64,000 nt of DNA from Xiphias gladius (GCF_016859285.1 NC_053406.1:7681001-7745000); one strand, 5' to 3'; positions 13,096 to 25,140 are shown, counted from the stretch's first letter. Notes: generated by a model from the sequence alone, not told the origin. Numbers and translations: made by a program.

Positions 13096-14082
13096 ACGAT
13101 GGGCAGAATCTTTGCTGCCATCTTGAGGACAACCACAGGCACGACAAGCCCAGTGAGAGTTACTCAGCGGGCACAGCTGACTTTCACCTCCTCTCACATT
13201 GCATGCATTCCTGCTCTGGTATGCTGTGGGACACTTGTTCTGAGCTGAGCAGTGCGCACCCTTTGGCACATCCAGGCATGGCAGCTGACGCTGGCCTCTC
13301 CGCCCTGACCAATATTTACATTACAAACACAATCAGCCAGACTCCATATCAGTACAAGCTACAGTGCCTTCCCTTAACCAACATCAGACACTAGTCTATT
13401 CTTTAGTAGTTATTCAGTGCTAAGGGTTGATGTGTACATATTTATTTATACATGTCTAGGCTCTAACTAACAACATGATAAACATATTATCATCAGGAAT
13501 TCCTTCGCTAAGTGTTTGATTTTGTTTCTACAATTTCTTTAAGTAAATTAATGGTATTCGTTCAGCTTATTCGTTTCTTTCACTTATTCCCACTTGTTTT
13601 CCCACACTTGTGTTTTTTATCTTCCCCACCAAAAAACCAGGAAGAAAAACTGCAAGTGGTCACAAAAATAAAGAAATAAAGTTATTCCTTGGGTTTTGTT
13701 GTTTACAGCACCCTAGGTAATTATGGTCTTTCCCTTTACAATTTACATTCGGTTTGCTGGAAACATCATTTTCTTGATCTAATATCGAGACGCACACGTG
13801 AAAAGACCTCCTTTGCTGCATTGTTCTGCCATGTTTCTCCTATTCAACATTTGGTTCTTCCTGGTGTATCTTAAACCCCTTTGTGATTTCCAGTAAGTTG
13901 CCCAAAGTCAGTTAATGGAAGACCAGTCTAGCATCTGTTCTGATGTTGTTTCCAGGTCCTGGCCTGGCATTCATTGCTTATCCTCAGGCTGTAGCAATGA
14001 AGCCTCTGCTTCAACTGTGGTCCATCTGTTTCTTTGTCATGCTCATTCTCTTGGGTCTGGACACACAAGTAAGATGCACATG

Positions 14083-14110
14083 AAATGTGTTCTTCTAGAA
14101 GAACACATTT
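14083..14110. repeat. 28-bp perfect palindrome
   Basis: AAATGTGTTCTTCT is followed at once by its exact reverse complement, with no spacer. It lies in a former intron of the SLC6 pseudogene, 15 bases after a donor-like site. Confidence 0.95.
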
Positions 14111-15870
14111 CCATTTGGAAATCTGCTTGGAGATTCTGTCTTGTCTGTTCTCTGTTCAGTTTGTCGCCATGGAAGTAGTGATGACATCCATCATAGATAC
14201 GTTTCCTACTGTAATGCAAAGAGCAGGCTGACGGGAGTGTTTCCTCCTCCTCTTCTGGCTCACATGCTTCTTTTCTCAGCTTGTCCTGATCACTGATACA
14301 TTTATTATTTATTACTCCATTATGGCAGTGTTTTGTTGTCAAAGTATAGCCATTTTTATGTCATGATTTTGTTTAATAATTTAGTCATCATTATAATTAG
14401 ATGCTTTTCTTGTTAAGACATTTTTCTTATAACCATATATAAGTTGATGTATAATAATAATAATAATATTAATAATAATAATAGTGTGAAAAAATTGGCT
14501 CAAATAGGATTCCATACATCTTGAGATTGACAACTACAGTAAAATGCAGAATAAATGTCTCTGCTGCTGTCCCCAGGGAGGGATGTATGGATGTGTTCGA
14601 GATATTTGACTAATAAGCTTGTAATGGGGCTTGCATCCTCTCTCTCTGTGGGTTTGAAACCCTGGCACTGGAATGGATATTTGGTAGGTATGCTGTTTTA
14701 AAGGAATATTTCCTTTAATGGGAATATTCCCATTATATCTGTTGTGTCTCGAGTAACCTTTTGAAGTCTCTGAAGGTTACCTGGCAACTGTTCTTGGCTA
14801 ACCACGTGTAAAATTGTGAATTGTTGTTTTTACACTTTTTTTCTTAGTACAGATTAAAACAAATTCCTTTAAAAGAGTACTCCAGCAATTTAGTACTAGA
14901 CGTTCAATTGCCTTTCAACCATGTCTTGATATCATCATGGATATCTTCCCACATTTGACACAGCTCCTCCAGAGCCACAGAGAAGATCATGCTGCTGATT
15001 TCACAGACTGAAGAAAACTGCTCCCCTTTAAATTACACCAAGTCAAACACAAACATCTGGTCTCATCTGGTTATTTTAAGCTGTTTATCCAACCTCATCT
15101 CCCATCAAGGGGTGAAAGCTTGGTGAGTCAAGTTTTCAGTGTTTTATATGTGCATTATGAATATCCTCACAGCCTTGGTCCTTATCGCCATGTTCACCTG
15201 AATATATTTACAAAAATAACTGAGTGTCTCTTTTTATTTTTTTCTAGGGGCTCTTTTATATGTTCTTTAGTAAAGCATCAGCCTCTTATCTATAATCGCT
15301 GGTATGTGTACCCAGCGTGGGAATACGTGCTGGGCTGGATACTGGCCCTGTCCTCTATCCTGCTTGTGCCAGGCTGGGCATTATATAAGCTGGGAACTGG
15401 AGCTGGAACTCTCAGTCAGGTGGGACAACTTTGTTATAGATTATGATAATCGAATCAAGAAATTGCATTGTGTATGAGTTATTCTATAACATGATTGTTC
15501 ATCTAATTTGGTACAGAATTTTACATGGTCCTTTAAGTAAAGGACAGGTTTCGTAACAAATGGGCCATTTTAACATGGTCAGAAAATATGCAGAAACTGA
15601 CTGACTGTTGACATGAGTCCTTTCTGCTATTTAAGACCATACGGAACAGGAATCGAAGTTCAGTTTCTGTGCTTCATGATTCCTTTCCTCTTAAAATCGT
15701 TGTGCAAAACATTAACTAATACAGAACTTTTGAGTATGTCCCAAAAAAAAGCAAAAGTACAATGAATGCTTGTGGTCAACAGATTTCATCTCCATGCCCA
15801 TATACTCTTAAATGCTTCAATAAGCTTTAAGAAGCTTGGCACAATGACTCAAGCATCTTAGGAAATGTTG

Positions 15871-15909
15871 GGTCTCAGATCCCCATCTACAAAATGGGGA
15901 TCTGAGACC
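15871..15909. repeat. Perfect 16-bp inverted repeat with a 7-base loop
   Basis: GGTCTCAGATCCCCAT at 15871-15886 is matched exactly by its reverse complement at 15894-15909 across the loop CTACAAA. No gene or transposon end is recognised at this spot. Confidence 0.95.
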
Positions 15910-16559
15910 AGGTGCCTGCGATTTTTAGAATTATTATTATGTAGGAGGGGGGGCCTTAAAAAGTTTAAAATCTCCATCTCACCCCAAAGTATAATGTTAA
16001 TATCCAGAGTACAAACTACGTTCTCTATAGTTTGTGCCCATTCGAAAGATCCAACTGTCAACGGCCAACATGCAGTATTATTGATAGTGATTATTGCGTT
16101 AATGCTGTTTCCCCACAGCAACAAAGAAATAAACCAAATCATAACAATCTATTTGAATATATTTCATTTTACATGTTTGCTCCAAGTCTGTGGAAAGTTT
16201 CGGTGTACTTCTGTTGAAACTTATTGGCAAATATTTACAGTATCTTAATTTCTTAGCGTGTGCATCATTTGTTCCAGCCTGACCCTGACTGCCCACCGAC
16301 CAAAAAGAGAAATGCTGAGCTGATACAATAGGTTACCTGATCCCAAACTCTCTGGCAACTGCATTTATGGGTCCAACAATTAAGATTTGGCACTGAGCGG
16401 GCTGGTTACTGATTGCTATATTACTTCATCTGCTTTTCTTAGCGGCAAGTCTAGAATCCAAAGGTCAAAGATGAGCAAGACTTGTCTTATTTATATTACC
16501 TATATTGTGCTAATCATGGACATTGTAGTTGTAAAGATAAAAATCACAAGTGATATCAG

Positions 16560-16860
16560 CCGGACAATGCTCCATGCCACACAGCCAGGTCAATCAAGAT
16601 ATGGATGAAGGACCGCCAGATCAAGAACCCCGTCATGGCCAGCACAATATCCAGACCTGAACCCCATTGAAAACCTCTGGAATGCGATCAAGAGGAAGAT
16701 GGATGGTCACAAGCCATCAAATAAAGCTGAGCTGCTTGAATTTTTGCGCCAGGAGTGGCATAAAGTCACCCAACAGCAATGTGACAGACTGGTGGAGAGC
16801 ATGCTAAACCGCATGAAAGCTGTGATTAAAAATCATGGTTATTCCACCAAATATTGATTT
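16560..16860 (+). mobile_element. Tc1/mariner transposase 3' remnant
   Basis: The end of a Tc1-type DDE transposase is readable. GGACAATGCTCCATGCCACACAGCC corresponds to the DNAPCHTA segment. Further on, WPAQYPDLNPIENLWN carries the catalytic glutamate, and the frame continues through LNRMKAVIKNHG to a stop at about 16855. At least one frameshift separates the two segments, and the N-terminal DNA-binding half is not found. It is an old, dead copy. Confidence 0.85.
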
Positions 16861-16869
16861 TCTGAACTC

Positions 16870-18300
16870 TCCCTTAGTTAAAACATTAGTATTGTGTTGT
16901 TTAAAAATGAATATGGACTTGTTTTCTTTGCATTATTTGAGGTCTGAAAACACTATCTTTTTTGTTATTTGACCTTTAGTCATTTTCTGCAAATAAATGC
17001 TTTAAAGGTAAATATTTTTATTTGGAATTTGGGAGAAATGTTGTCAGTAGTTTATAGAATAAAACATAAATGTTCATTTTACTCAAACACATACCTATAA
17101 ACAGTAAAATCAGAGAAACTGATAATTGACAAGTACTTCTCACATGTGCATCACAACCTTGGTGAGTCTTTCAGTTTCCATGCCAGCAGCTGGATTAATT
17201 TGAGGTTATGTAAACTCACTATAGAAAAATTCAACCATAATATGAGATGCAATTTAAAAAGATTCATATGACGCACTGAAATTCACATTTTTATACATCG
17301 TTTTATTTAAATACCCTAAAATTATGAAAAATACACTGTATAAACCACTTTAAATTTCAAAAACGCATTACTAGCATAGCTGTATGTCATATGCACAAAG
17401 AAATGTAAGAAAAATCAAACACATACCACAACATACTTTTATACATGAACACTGTCAAACTCTCTCAAGCTTACAATGAAAACTGAGCTCTATCTATGAT
17501 CAAAACAGATGACCACATAGAAAAAGAATATCATCGAAGTGAAAATGGACAAAAAAAGCTGCTACATGAATGGAAATGGCATCAGTGATTATCCTGCAGG
17601 AGCCGTGTTGATTTCATACAGTCCGTGGTTGAATGCTTCTATTATCACTAGACATGTGCTGTATATGTGAAATGAATAAAGACTTCAGTGAACTAAATGA
17701 ATGTAATAACCTGTGATGATGATGTACCCTGGTAAAGCAAAAAACATCAAGTGAAAAAGAGTTTTTAAGGCTTTGTTGAGAAGAATTTCAATTCCTTGAA
17801 GCAGTCCAGTGTAGTGCAGTCTGTGATGTGACAGAGGGATTTTCTCTGCAACATTAAGCTCCAAGTTGTGCCTTGAGTGCTTCCGGTTTCCTTAAAGTGC
17901 CATTTTTTCTGGGAGCCTTTTATTCAGCTATGTTGTTATGAAGGCACCAGTCTTGAAAACTGCTTAATCTCTCTCTCTTTCTCAGGTGAAAGAAGTTATA
18001 AAAACATTATTTCAACAGTTATCTACCAGGAGATAGATTTATTCCCTGAATAAAGTTAGTCTGGTGTGACAGCAAAATGACCAAGTGAACCGACAGTATT
18101 CACTGAAGCTGTCATATTTGCATTAAGCACCACCTGTGTGTAAGCCAATGTCCTCCTCCACCTGGGGAAACACATTTTATTTTCACATAATCCTTTGAGT
18201 GGTTCACAAGTACATCACAGTGGCACTTAAAGATGGTGGCTCGGGAATAAATTGCACTTTAGTACATTAATTATGGGATCAGCTTTCAGATGTGAAACAC
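16870..18300. other. No gene seen; AT-rich
   Basis: No exon is supported on either strand. Minus-strand AATAAA hexamers occur (for example around 17017 and 17292), so part of this stretch could be a long 3' UTR of cipc, whose stop lies at 19821. That is a guess. Confidence 0.3.
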
Positions 18301-18304
18301 TTAA

Positions 18305-19580
18305 AGGTGGAATAAGCGATTCTGGAGAAAGACTGTTATTTTGATATTTGAACTCAACAGCAATAAAAAATACACCCCTCCCTTCAGTTCTCCTTCAGAA
18401 GCTCTGCCCCCCAAATTCATGGACAGGCATTGCCCACGCAACAACACAATGGCGGAATCCAGGGCAACTTATACGGCGTGGAAGTGGATACTCTTTCTCA
18501 TGGCTGAAGCAAAACAAACATTAAAACATGTAACATCATCAAACCAACAGCATTCACAAAAACACAGCATCCAAAACACAACGTAGTAAAACTGGCCAAA
18601 GATAGTTGTTTAGACTGTTTTTACAAAAGTACAGTGGCAGAAGAAAGGACTTTAGGTTTGTAGCTAAGCTAACAAAGAACGTAACATTACCTGGGATAAC
18701 ATTTCAAATTATGTATCCAATCAAATAAATCCACTGTGGGACCAAACTTCTGTTTTTAGGTCTTCGTGGCTATATATATATAACTTGGCAAACTACAAAG
18801 TAAGCACAATGTCCGTGGGCAAGTAATTTAACATTACCGGACACACAAAGGTGACACAGGTGCCTGTTTGCTAACTAACCAGCTGGAGTTAGCTTTCGTA
18901 AACATTAGCAAACAGGACAAAACAATACTGACCTACTGGCTCTGTGAAATGTAGCAAAGCTAATGTTTTACACACCTGTCAAGCAGAAAGAGAGCAACCT
19001 CTGCATCCGCTTCATGCCTTTCAACTCTTGGAGGTCTCTCCACCATAGTTTCACGTCGGTCCCGGTGGACCGTTAAAAATCCACAAAGTTTTTACTGACC
19101 CCATCAGTCTCTTTATCGACCCTCCCTGTGTGCCTGTCAGTCGGGGTGCAGGCCAGTCCCAGCCGATAAGTCTGACCATGCAGTCTCCACTGTTGGAAAG
19201 CCTCACAGATGTTAATGCGGGTCTTCCCCCTCACCTGATTGTAGCCCTTCTTTTTCAACCTTTGCTCCCCAGACCTTCTGCTCTGAGGCTGTTTCTTGAC
19301 GGTCTCTCCTTCTCTGTGGTGTAGCAATTATCGTCTCTCTCGCTCCCACAGCCCCTTTTTATCCCCTTCCCCCTCCTATGCACGAGTATGATCACCCCAA
19401 GGTGCTGATGGGCTGAAATTGTCAATCCAAGCCACTTTCTTTATTTCTCATATGCAGAACCAGGCATGTGTGCGATTTTTTTTTCAGCACACAAAGAGAA
19501 CGGACGGCTAGCGGACCATTATGAGATATTCACTAAATTTGATAAAAAAGTGTATTAGATTAGAATCGCTTATACTACCT
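18305..19580. mobile_element. TTAA-flanked non-autonomous DNA transposon (Kolobok- or piggyBac-like)
   Basis: The element is bounded by TTAA at 18301-18304 and 19581-19584, a candidate target-site duplication. Its termini are inverted copies: AGGTGGAATAAGCGATTCT at the left and, read from the right end, AGGTAGTATAAGCGATTCT (17 of 19 positions equal). TTAA targets are the hallmark of Kolobok and piggyBac elements, and AGG-type ends favour Kolobok. The 1276-bp interior has no transposase frame, so it would depend on a helper. It lies just downstream of the cipc stop and may sit inside the cipc 3' UTR. Confidence 0.75.
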
Positions 19581-19820
19581 TTAACTGGTGGAGTCAAGCA
19601 ATTGGAAAAAAATCTGCAACATGTACAATAAGTAATGAAATCAAGTCATCCTTGAATTTCCATTGACCTGCAGAGATATTTTGCGCAATCCCTATGAAAC
19701 TAGGTTTAAATAACCCGGGATAAACCATTAAAAACACACACAATATCCAAACATAACTACTGGTTCTCCACTGGCTGGCCCTGAGTAGTCGCTCTCCCTC
19801 TGAAGGCACTGCAGATTGTG

Positions 19821-22495
19821 CTAACCGGTAGAACTGTCAGGAGGCATAAAGGTGACATTCTCTGAGGTTTTTTCACCGGCCTCGAGCTTCCTGCTTCGTT
19901 GTGACTGAGATTGCTGTGATATAAGACAGTTCTGGCTTGGGTCCAATATGGCGGTGAGAAGGCGAGATTGTGGCACATCTGAGTTCTCAGCAGCTAGTGG
20001 CCCTTTGGCATCAACTGTGGCAATACTCTCCTTTTGACCAGCAGAATCTGGATGAGACGGGATTTGTAAATTCTGCAGGAGTTTGAGGTTGGGGTAGCTG
20101 CTGGACTCGGCCATGGCTTTGTGTAGACATTCAAAGACCGTGATACCGTTCAGGCTGCAGCTGGGGTTGCTGGCAGCCTGACACAGAAGCTCTGTGTGCT
20201 GGCGCAGCTGGGCAATGTCCTGCTCGCTGGCGTTACTTTGGCGCAGCAACTCCTTAGTGCGCAGTGTAATGTCCAACAAACCCGACTGTCTGAGGATTTC
20301 TACTGTGTTGAGGAAACGGCGGTGGCGAGTGCTGGTGTTGCTGTTTCTGTGAAGTCCTCTGGTTGCGAGGAAGGAGGAGGAGGAGGTGGTGTGCATGCTG
20401 GGCACAGAGGGGGAGCCCTGGCTCGAGGAAGCGGTAGCAGAACTGGAAGAGGACAGGCCATCTCTGGTTGAAGAGGAACATTGCTGCCCAGAGGCTGAGA
20501 CTGCTAATTTGGGTTGCTTATAAAGGTGCTGCGCAGGTAGACTCTGAGTCACAGGTGTGTTATCACTGTTTTGTTCTGTGCATACCCTCTTGCTCAGATT
20601 CTGGGATTCATCTTTTGATGAAGATTTATCAGGTGGCTTCTTGCTGGGGTGTGGTGCAATGCGGGGGTAGGAGTTGAAAATAGGTAGGTATGTGCCATTT
20701 ATTTTCTTCCCTGTGATGTTGGACTTCCGGGACAAGGGCTTGTGGACCTGCAGGGTAGTCGGCAACAAGTTAGGCTGCTGGAAAAGAATCATATGGGGAG
20801 CACCAGAACTGCCGGTCTCCCTGCTTTTATTTCTCCAGAGCAGCTGACCTCTTTTCTGGATCATTCCCGGCTGGTGGAATGGGGAGAAAGAAGAAAGCAA
20901 GTACGACACACAGAGAAAACATGCATCCAAAGGGGAATATTTGAAGGAGGGGCATGAGTAAACGTACATTAGAAATAAAAAGACAGCAAATGTATACAAA
21001 AACTAAATTTACCCTTGTTCCTCTCTGTCTCTGGCAGATGAGCAATGACTAGCAGGAGCGTTCATTTATGGTATCAAAATACATGTCTACAAAAGCTTTG
21101 GCTTTAACTAGGAAAGTTAGAAAGTCAGAAGAAAATCATAGCCATGAATGAAAGGTGTGAAGAATCAAACCAAAATATCTCTGACATTTTGCAGATTCAC
21201 TTTGCATCTCAGGTCTTATTGTGCAGTGTCTCTGGCTATACACTGCCCAGTGAATATCGTAACTCTTATATTTGTTTCTACATACATTTTAAGAAAATCA
21301 TTATTAGCACAGGAGTAGTGTCTATCCCATTCCCTACATCAGTGTCTGCACATACACGTGCCTTACCGGCTTAAGCACCATGTTCTTGATTATGTAGATG
21401 GATGGCAGCTCATGGCCTGCTGGCATCAGGGTAAGATTTACAGGATTTCCACGCCCACGTTCTCGGTTTTGGCCTGGCTGTGAAGTTTCTGCACACTCGC
21501 TGCCTCTGGACTGGCTTTTGTTGCTATGCTGGTCCTCCACATCTGTCTGTTGCCAGTCTGAGACATCTGCAGAGAAGACCGAACAGAGAACTGAGACATG
21601 CTGACTGATACAGAGTAAAGCCATGCTTAAGGGGATATTTGAGCTGCTGTGACATAAGTTATTAGTGATACTGTTGCATTTTTTCATACCATCTTGCTAT
21701 GTAATACCAGCTTGTGTCAAAACATTAAAACATTTACTTTATGTTCATAAAGTGTCAGTGTCCAATTATACAGTGTTGTTCCTTCAGTAGTTAGTGTTAC
21801 GAAAGTAACAGATTTTTCATGTTTTGGCTCTTTGGATTTTAAATGAAATGGTGGCTATGAGGTTGAAGTGCTGACTCTCTTTTTTCCATCAACAATGCAG
21901 CAGGATAATGATCCTTAACATACAGCCACAGCAACCAAACAGGTTTTATGATCCAGTGGTGAGATATTCACGATTGGCAAAGTCAGTTACCTGAACTCAG
22001 TTTAACTGGGCAGTTACAGTGTTTCACTTCCTATATAGTCAATTTATGGGTGATAGACTTTAGACCTTCAGTCATTGGCAGCAAAGAATTTCTTCTGTCA
22101 TCTAAAAGGAGTTGTTACCACTGCGATGTTTATTGAAGTGGTCACTTTTCTGATAAGCACAGTTTTAATGTTATTTGATGCTATAAAAAGGGGTGCGACG
22201 TCAAGATTGACAGCTCTGTGTGATCGTGATTGAGTCAGGTGGCTGGACCTCAATATCACGGCTCGACCCCCCAATCGCTAATGCGTAGACTCTAGCTCCA
22301 AATGAGGTCACCGGCACAAGACGGCAGCGCCTGTATCCGGGATATGTTGGCTCTATTTTTGCACAGTGGAAGGAAGTGGAGACGCGTCGTCTGTCTTTAC
22401 ATATAGTCATTGGTACATACACACTGATCAGCCACAACATTAATGTTGGCTAAAACTGGTATGTGGCTGAATGGTGTGTGTATATATATACACAG

Positions 22496-22552
<57 letters not shown>

Positions 22553-22870
22553 CACACACACATGTATACAGTATATAACTGGTAACTGGTTTTAATGTTG
22601 TAGCTGATCAGTGTATATGGAAGTCTGTAGGAAACAGCCATACAGCATCAAACTTGGCAAACTGTTATATCTCAGACACATTTGCTTCAACTCACCAGAG
22701 TAGCCCGAGTCTTTTTCTGAGCTGCAGTTGGAGCCCCTTCCCCTGGAGTCATCTGTGTCTTTAGCATTACGTAAAGCCAGTAGAGTCGTACTGTTGCTCT
22801 TATCTTTTGCATTCTTGCTGGACGTAGCAAAACAACCGTGCTCGCTCAAGCAAGGCTTTTCCTTTGGCAT
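19821..22870 (-). CDS. cipc: CLOCK-interacting pacemaker (CIPC), transcriptional repressor
   Basis: Three coding exons read right to left: 22696-22870 (ATG), 21367-21566 and 19821-20870. They give 474 residues with phases that agree. CIPC binds CLOCK in the nucleus and damps CLOCK-BMAL1 transcription. Family landmarks are EKDSGYSD near the N-terminus, a middle IYIIKNMVLKP segment, TYLPIFNSYPRIAPHP, and the conserved C-terminal helical block HRRFLNTVEILRQSGLL followed by DITLRTKELLRQ. The centre is low-complexity serine. The start lies 10 bases inside an exon whose acceptor ends TTTCTCACTAG. A 5' non-coding exon probably ends at the donor at 25926. Mammalian CIPC is about 400 residues, so this copy is somewhat long. 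Fish have two cipc copies; which one this is I cannot tell. Confidence 0.9.
21893..21930 (+). mobile_element. Short Tc1 transposase relic
   Basis: The bases encode QQDNDP, a stop, then HTA, matching the QQDNDPKHT segment typical of fish Tc1 transposases. Only this scrap is recognisable. It lies in a cipc intron. Confidence 0.45.
22416..22619. mobile_element. Tc1/mariner-derived MITE with a (TA)n core
   Basis: Inverted termini flank a ~200-bp insert. The left end, CATACACTGATCAGC-type at 22416-22442, matches the right end at 22593-22619 (reverse complement) with about two mismatches in 27. CACTGATCAGCCACAACATTA is the usual start of a widespread fish Tc1 family. The inside is mostly a TA microsatellite (about 22484-22550). 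It lies in the cipc intron between coding exons 1 and 2. Confidence 0.75.
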
Positions 22871-22956
22871 ACTGGACCCTAGTGAGAAAATACATGATAT
22901 CAAGACTGTCTCTGAATGCTGGAAAACACCAGCATAAAAACATAATTTCAGACCTG

Positions 22957-23040
22957 TGATAGACTGATGACCTGCCCAGGCTGTACCTTGCTTATCACCC
23001 ACTGCATGTTAAGATAGGCTCCAGCCCCTTATGGCCATCT
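22957..23040 (+). mobile_element. SINE/LINE tail fragment (teleost)
   Basis: The stretch CTGTGATAGACTGATGACCTG, GGCTGTACCTTGC, TATCACCCA and ATAGGCTCCAGCCCC is a diverged copy of the 3' half of a very common fish retroposon. The 5' half of what looks like the same family appears at 53703-53850 and, reversed, at 57783-57905. Confidence 0.6.
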
Positions 23041-24154
23041 GTACAGAAAATGTTCTTTTGCGTTTAGATGCAAAACGTACAAATTAATATTGCTGCTGGC
23101 TTATAATTACTTAAAAACTCACATATCTAAATATTGCTAGATTTTTTTAATTTCTTCATACTGGTGTTGTTTGAAGCAATGAATACATATTTTGAGTGCA
23201 CCATTATTGAAATGCCTTAGATGACAATAATGACAGCATTTCAGCTGCACCAGTATAATTAGAAAAAAAAAAAGAAAAAGACTAGGTCAAAAACTAGTGT
23301 GGCTGGACCGTCCTTTATCTATTTGCTTCTCTCCTACTCTCTGTGCTCACATATAAGGTATTTTAATACAGTGGAATCCCCAATAAAGCTGTTCTCATTT
23401 ACATGTTTTTCTGTTTCTGTTGTCAGACAATGGAAAAAGTATGAAATTGTGACTGAAACGCGGCCCATTAAGACTACATGTTAACCAGCAGTCACTTCCA
23501 AGCCATTTCCAAGCTGCTGCTCTGCACTGCTAAACCTTGATTTTATAATGGTGATGTTGTCTGACAAATTCACCATACACAGAAGTTGAAAATAACAGCT
23601 GTGCTGTGATTTTGGCTATATTTACGCGCTGGGTTGGCAACACTGCCTGTAAACACCCCCCTGATGATGCAATAGAAACTGTTTGCACTAATTCATTTTG
23701 AAAAAGCAACAGCCAGTGGGGGAACTCCAACACTAGGCTGGCCGACCAATGGTGTAACTCCATCACGCACCTACTCACTCAGTTACTCAAGGAATTTCAC
23801 ATTTATAGGGCTTGCCCCGATGTTGTGGTCCAGCCAAAAGAAAAAAAAAACAACAACTGTTCTGTTAATGTTAGATACTTCCAAAACAGGTGTCACGTTG
23901 CTCCTCTTCTCTTTAATATTGGGCAGTCTGTAAAAATATTTGCCTGAATAGTTAATTTGTTTGTGCAGTCTGCGCAACAGTTCTATAACATTTTAGCATC
24001 GTTTCCAATTTTTTTCTCCACGTGCATCCACAATGGCACATACTACAGGTTGTGTGGCAACCGTGGCAACTCACACACAATGACAGCATGTGCATCCCCT
24101 CTATTAATACCTAACAGGGAATACTGAGCCTACTACTCTGTTTACTTGACAGTA

Positions 24155-24205
24155 CATTTACTCATTTGGCAGACGCTTTTATCCAAAGCGACTTGAAGTG
24201 GGTGT
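24155..24205 (+). mobile_element. SINE core-like fragment
   Basis: CATTTGGCAGACGCTTTTAT followed by CCAAAGCGACTT is a conserved core found in several teleost SINEs (V-SINE/HAmo type, from memory). Only the core is clear. It lies in the cipc 5' intron. Confidence 0.55.
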
Positions 24206-24416
24206 CAACACTAAAGCAAATGGTAAAGTTTACCCATAAAAAATAATTCAAACTAAGAGGCAGAGACATGGAGCACAGAGTAAATTCATGTTTTTACAAG
24301 ATTGTTGCAGCTTGTCCAAGTTAATGCTGAGGTTTTATTTTCTCTTTCACGCACAGCAGCATGAGAACAATAAATCCTGAAGCTGTAGCAGCCAAAATGG
24401 CGTCTCACATACAGTA

Positions 24417-24458
24417 CACTGACAGACAAAATTTCTTCTCACATTTTGTCTGTCAGTG
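24417..24458. repeat. Perfect 16-bp inverted repeat with a 10-base loop
   Basis: CACTGACAGACAAAAT at 24417-24432 pairs exactly with 24443-24458. It lies in the cipc 5' intron and is not part of a recognised transposon. Confidence 0.95.
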
Positions 24459-25140
24459 GCATCTGAGAAAAACCTGAGAACTGAAAGAAATGCCTAAAGA
24501 GGGGCATTTAAAATAAACAAATATACGACTAGGCTTTAACTGATATACCTCATGTTAACATTAGTACAAGGTTATAAAGGTTGATAGAACAGGATTAAAT
24601 AGTAACCTGTCCACACATGGTTCCAGTTATTTAACAGGACCCTATTGTAATACAAATCCTTTGTCTACAACGAATTATAATGGTCTTTCAATAAAACAGC
24701 GACACACAATTACCCTATGATGCATATAGGTACAGCACTCCTCAGCTGTAGATACAATTTGTCAAACAATCAGATGATTTTTGCTGTTTTTCAAAATGCT
24801 TTTTGTATGTAGTTCCTGTGTCCTCCCTGAGGCACTGGATGCCATTGCTGTAATTTATAGTCAAAGTACAAATCCAAAAACTGAAGAACACAGACTACAT
24901 CGGAGGCTGTATCGGCTTTTATAGCTGACCCTGCACAACATCAGCTGTGTTGTTTATTTTGAGTTATGTGTCTGAAAGAGGAGCATAAAAGGTAAGTCTT
25001 CACTAGGACATAAGACATTGATATTCACATTTTAATCTACACTGCAGCAACACTCTTCTGGGTAGGAAACATGTATCAGGCCTGCAATTGGTATTTGACT
25101 TTTATAATAAGCTGTGTAACTGCAGTGCAAAGTTATGTCA

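Larger units (their letters stand above)
11775..15421 (+). pseudogene. SLC6-family Na+/Cl- neurotransmitter/osmolyte transporter pseudogene
   Basis: Exon-like blocks at about 11775-11855, 11962-12082, 12124-12275, 12439-12563, 13955-14068, 14160-14300, 14577-14690 and 15247-15420 encode SLC6 transporter parts in the right order. They include an extracellular loop 2 piece, [11 protein letters not shown] (TM4), [12 protein letters not shown] (TM5), [30 protein letters not shown]-type (TM8), the block running into TM9, and YVYPAWEYVLGW (TM12). Spacing and residues resemble the GABA/taurine/creatine branch. Breaks seen are: a frameshift before TM4; loss of about 30 residues between TM5 and IFFSFSVG; a frameshift after the LNSG motif; an in-frame TGA before RECFLLL; and a frameshift plus two TAA codons where a DYY-type motif is expected. 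The N-terminal exons (TM1-3) and the last exon are missing. I am confident that it is dead; the exact paralogue is not resolved. Confidence 0.85.

Noticed and set aside
14206-14300. In-frame TGA in the SLC6 block read as selenocysteine
   Set aside because: SLC6 transporters are not selenoproteins, and other frameshifts and TAA stops in the same gene show plain decay.
18341-18586. 81-codon plus-strand frame in the TTAA-flanked element
   Set aside because: No transposase motifs, and composition like its non-coding neighbours.
19073-19327. 84-codon minus-strand frame in the same element
   Set aside because: No recognisable domain. The element looks non-autonomous.
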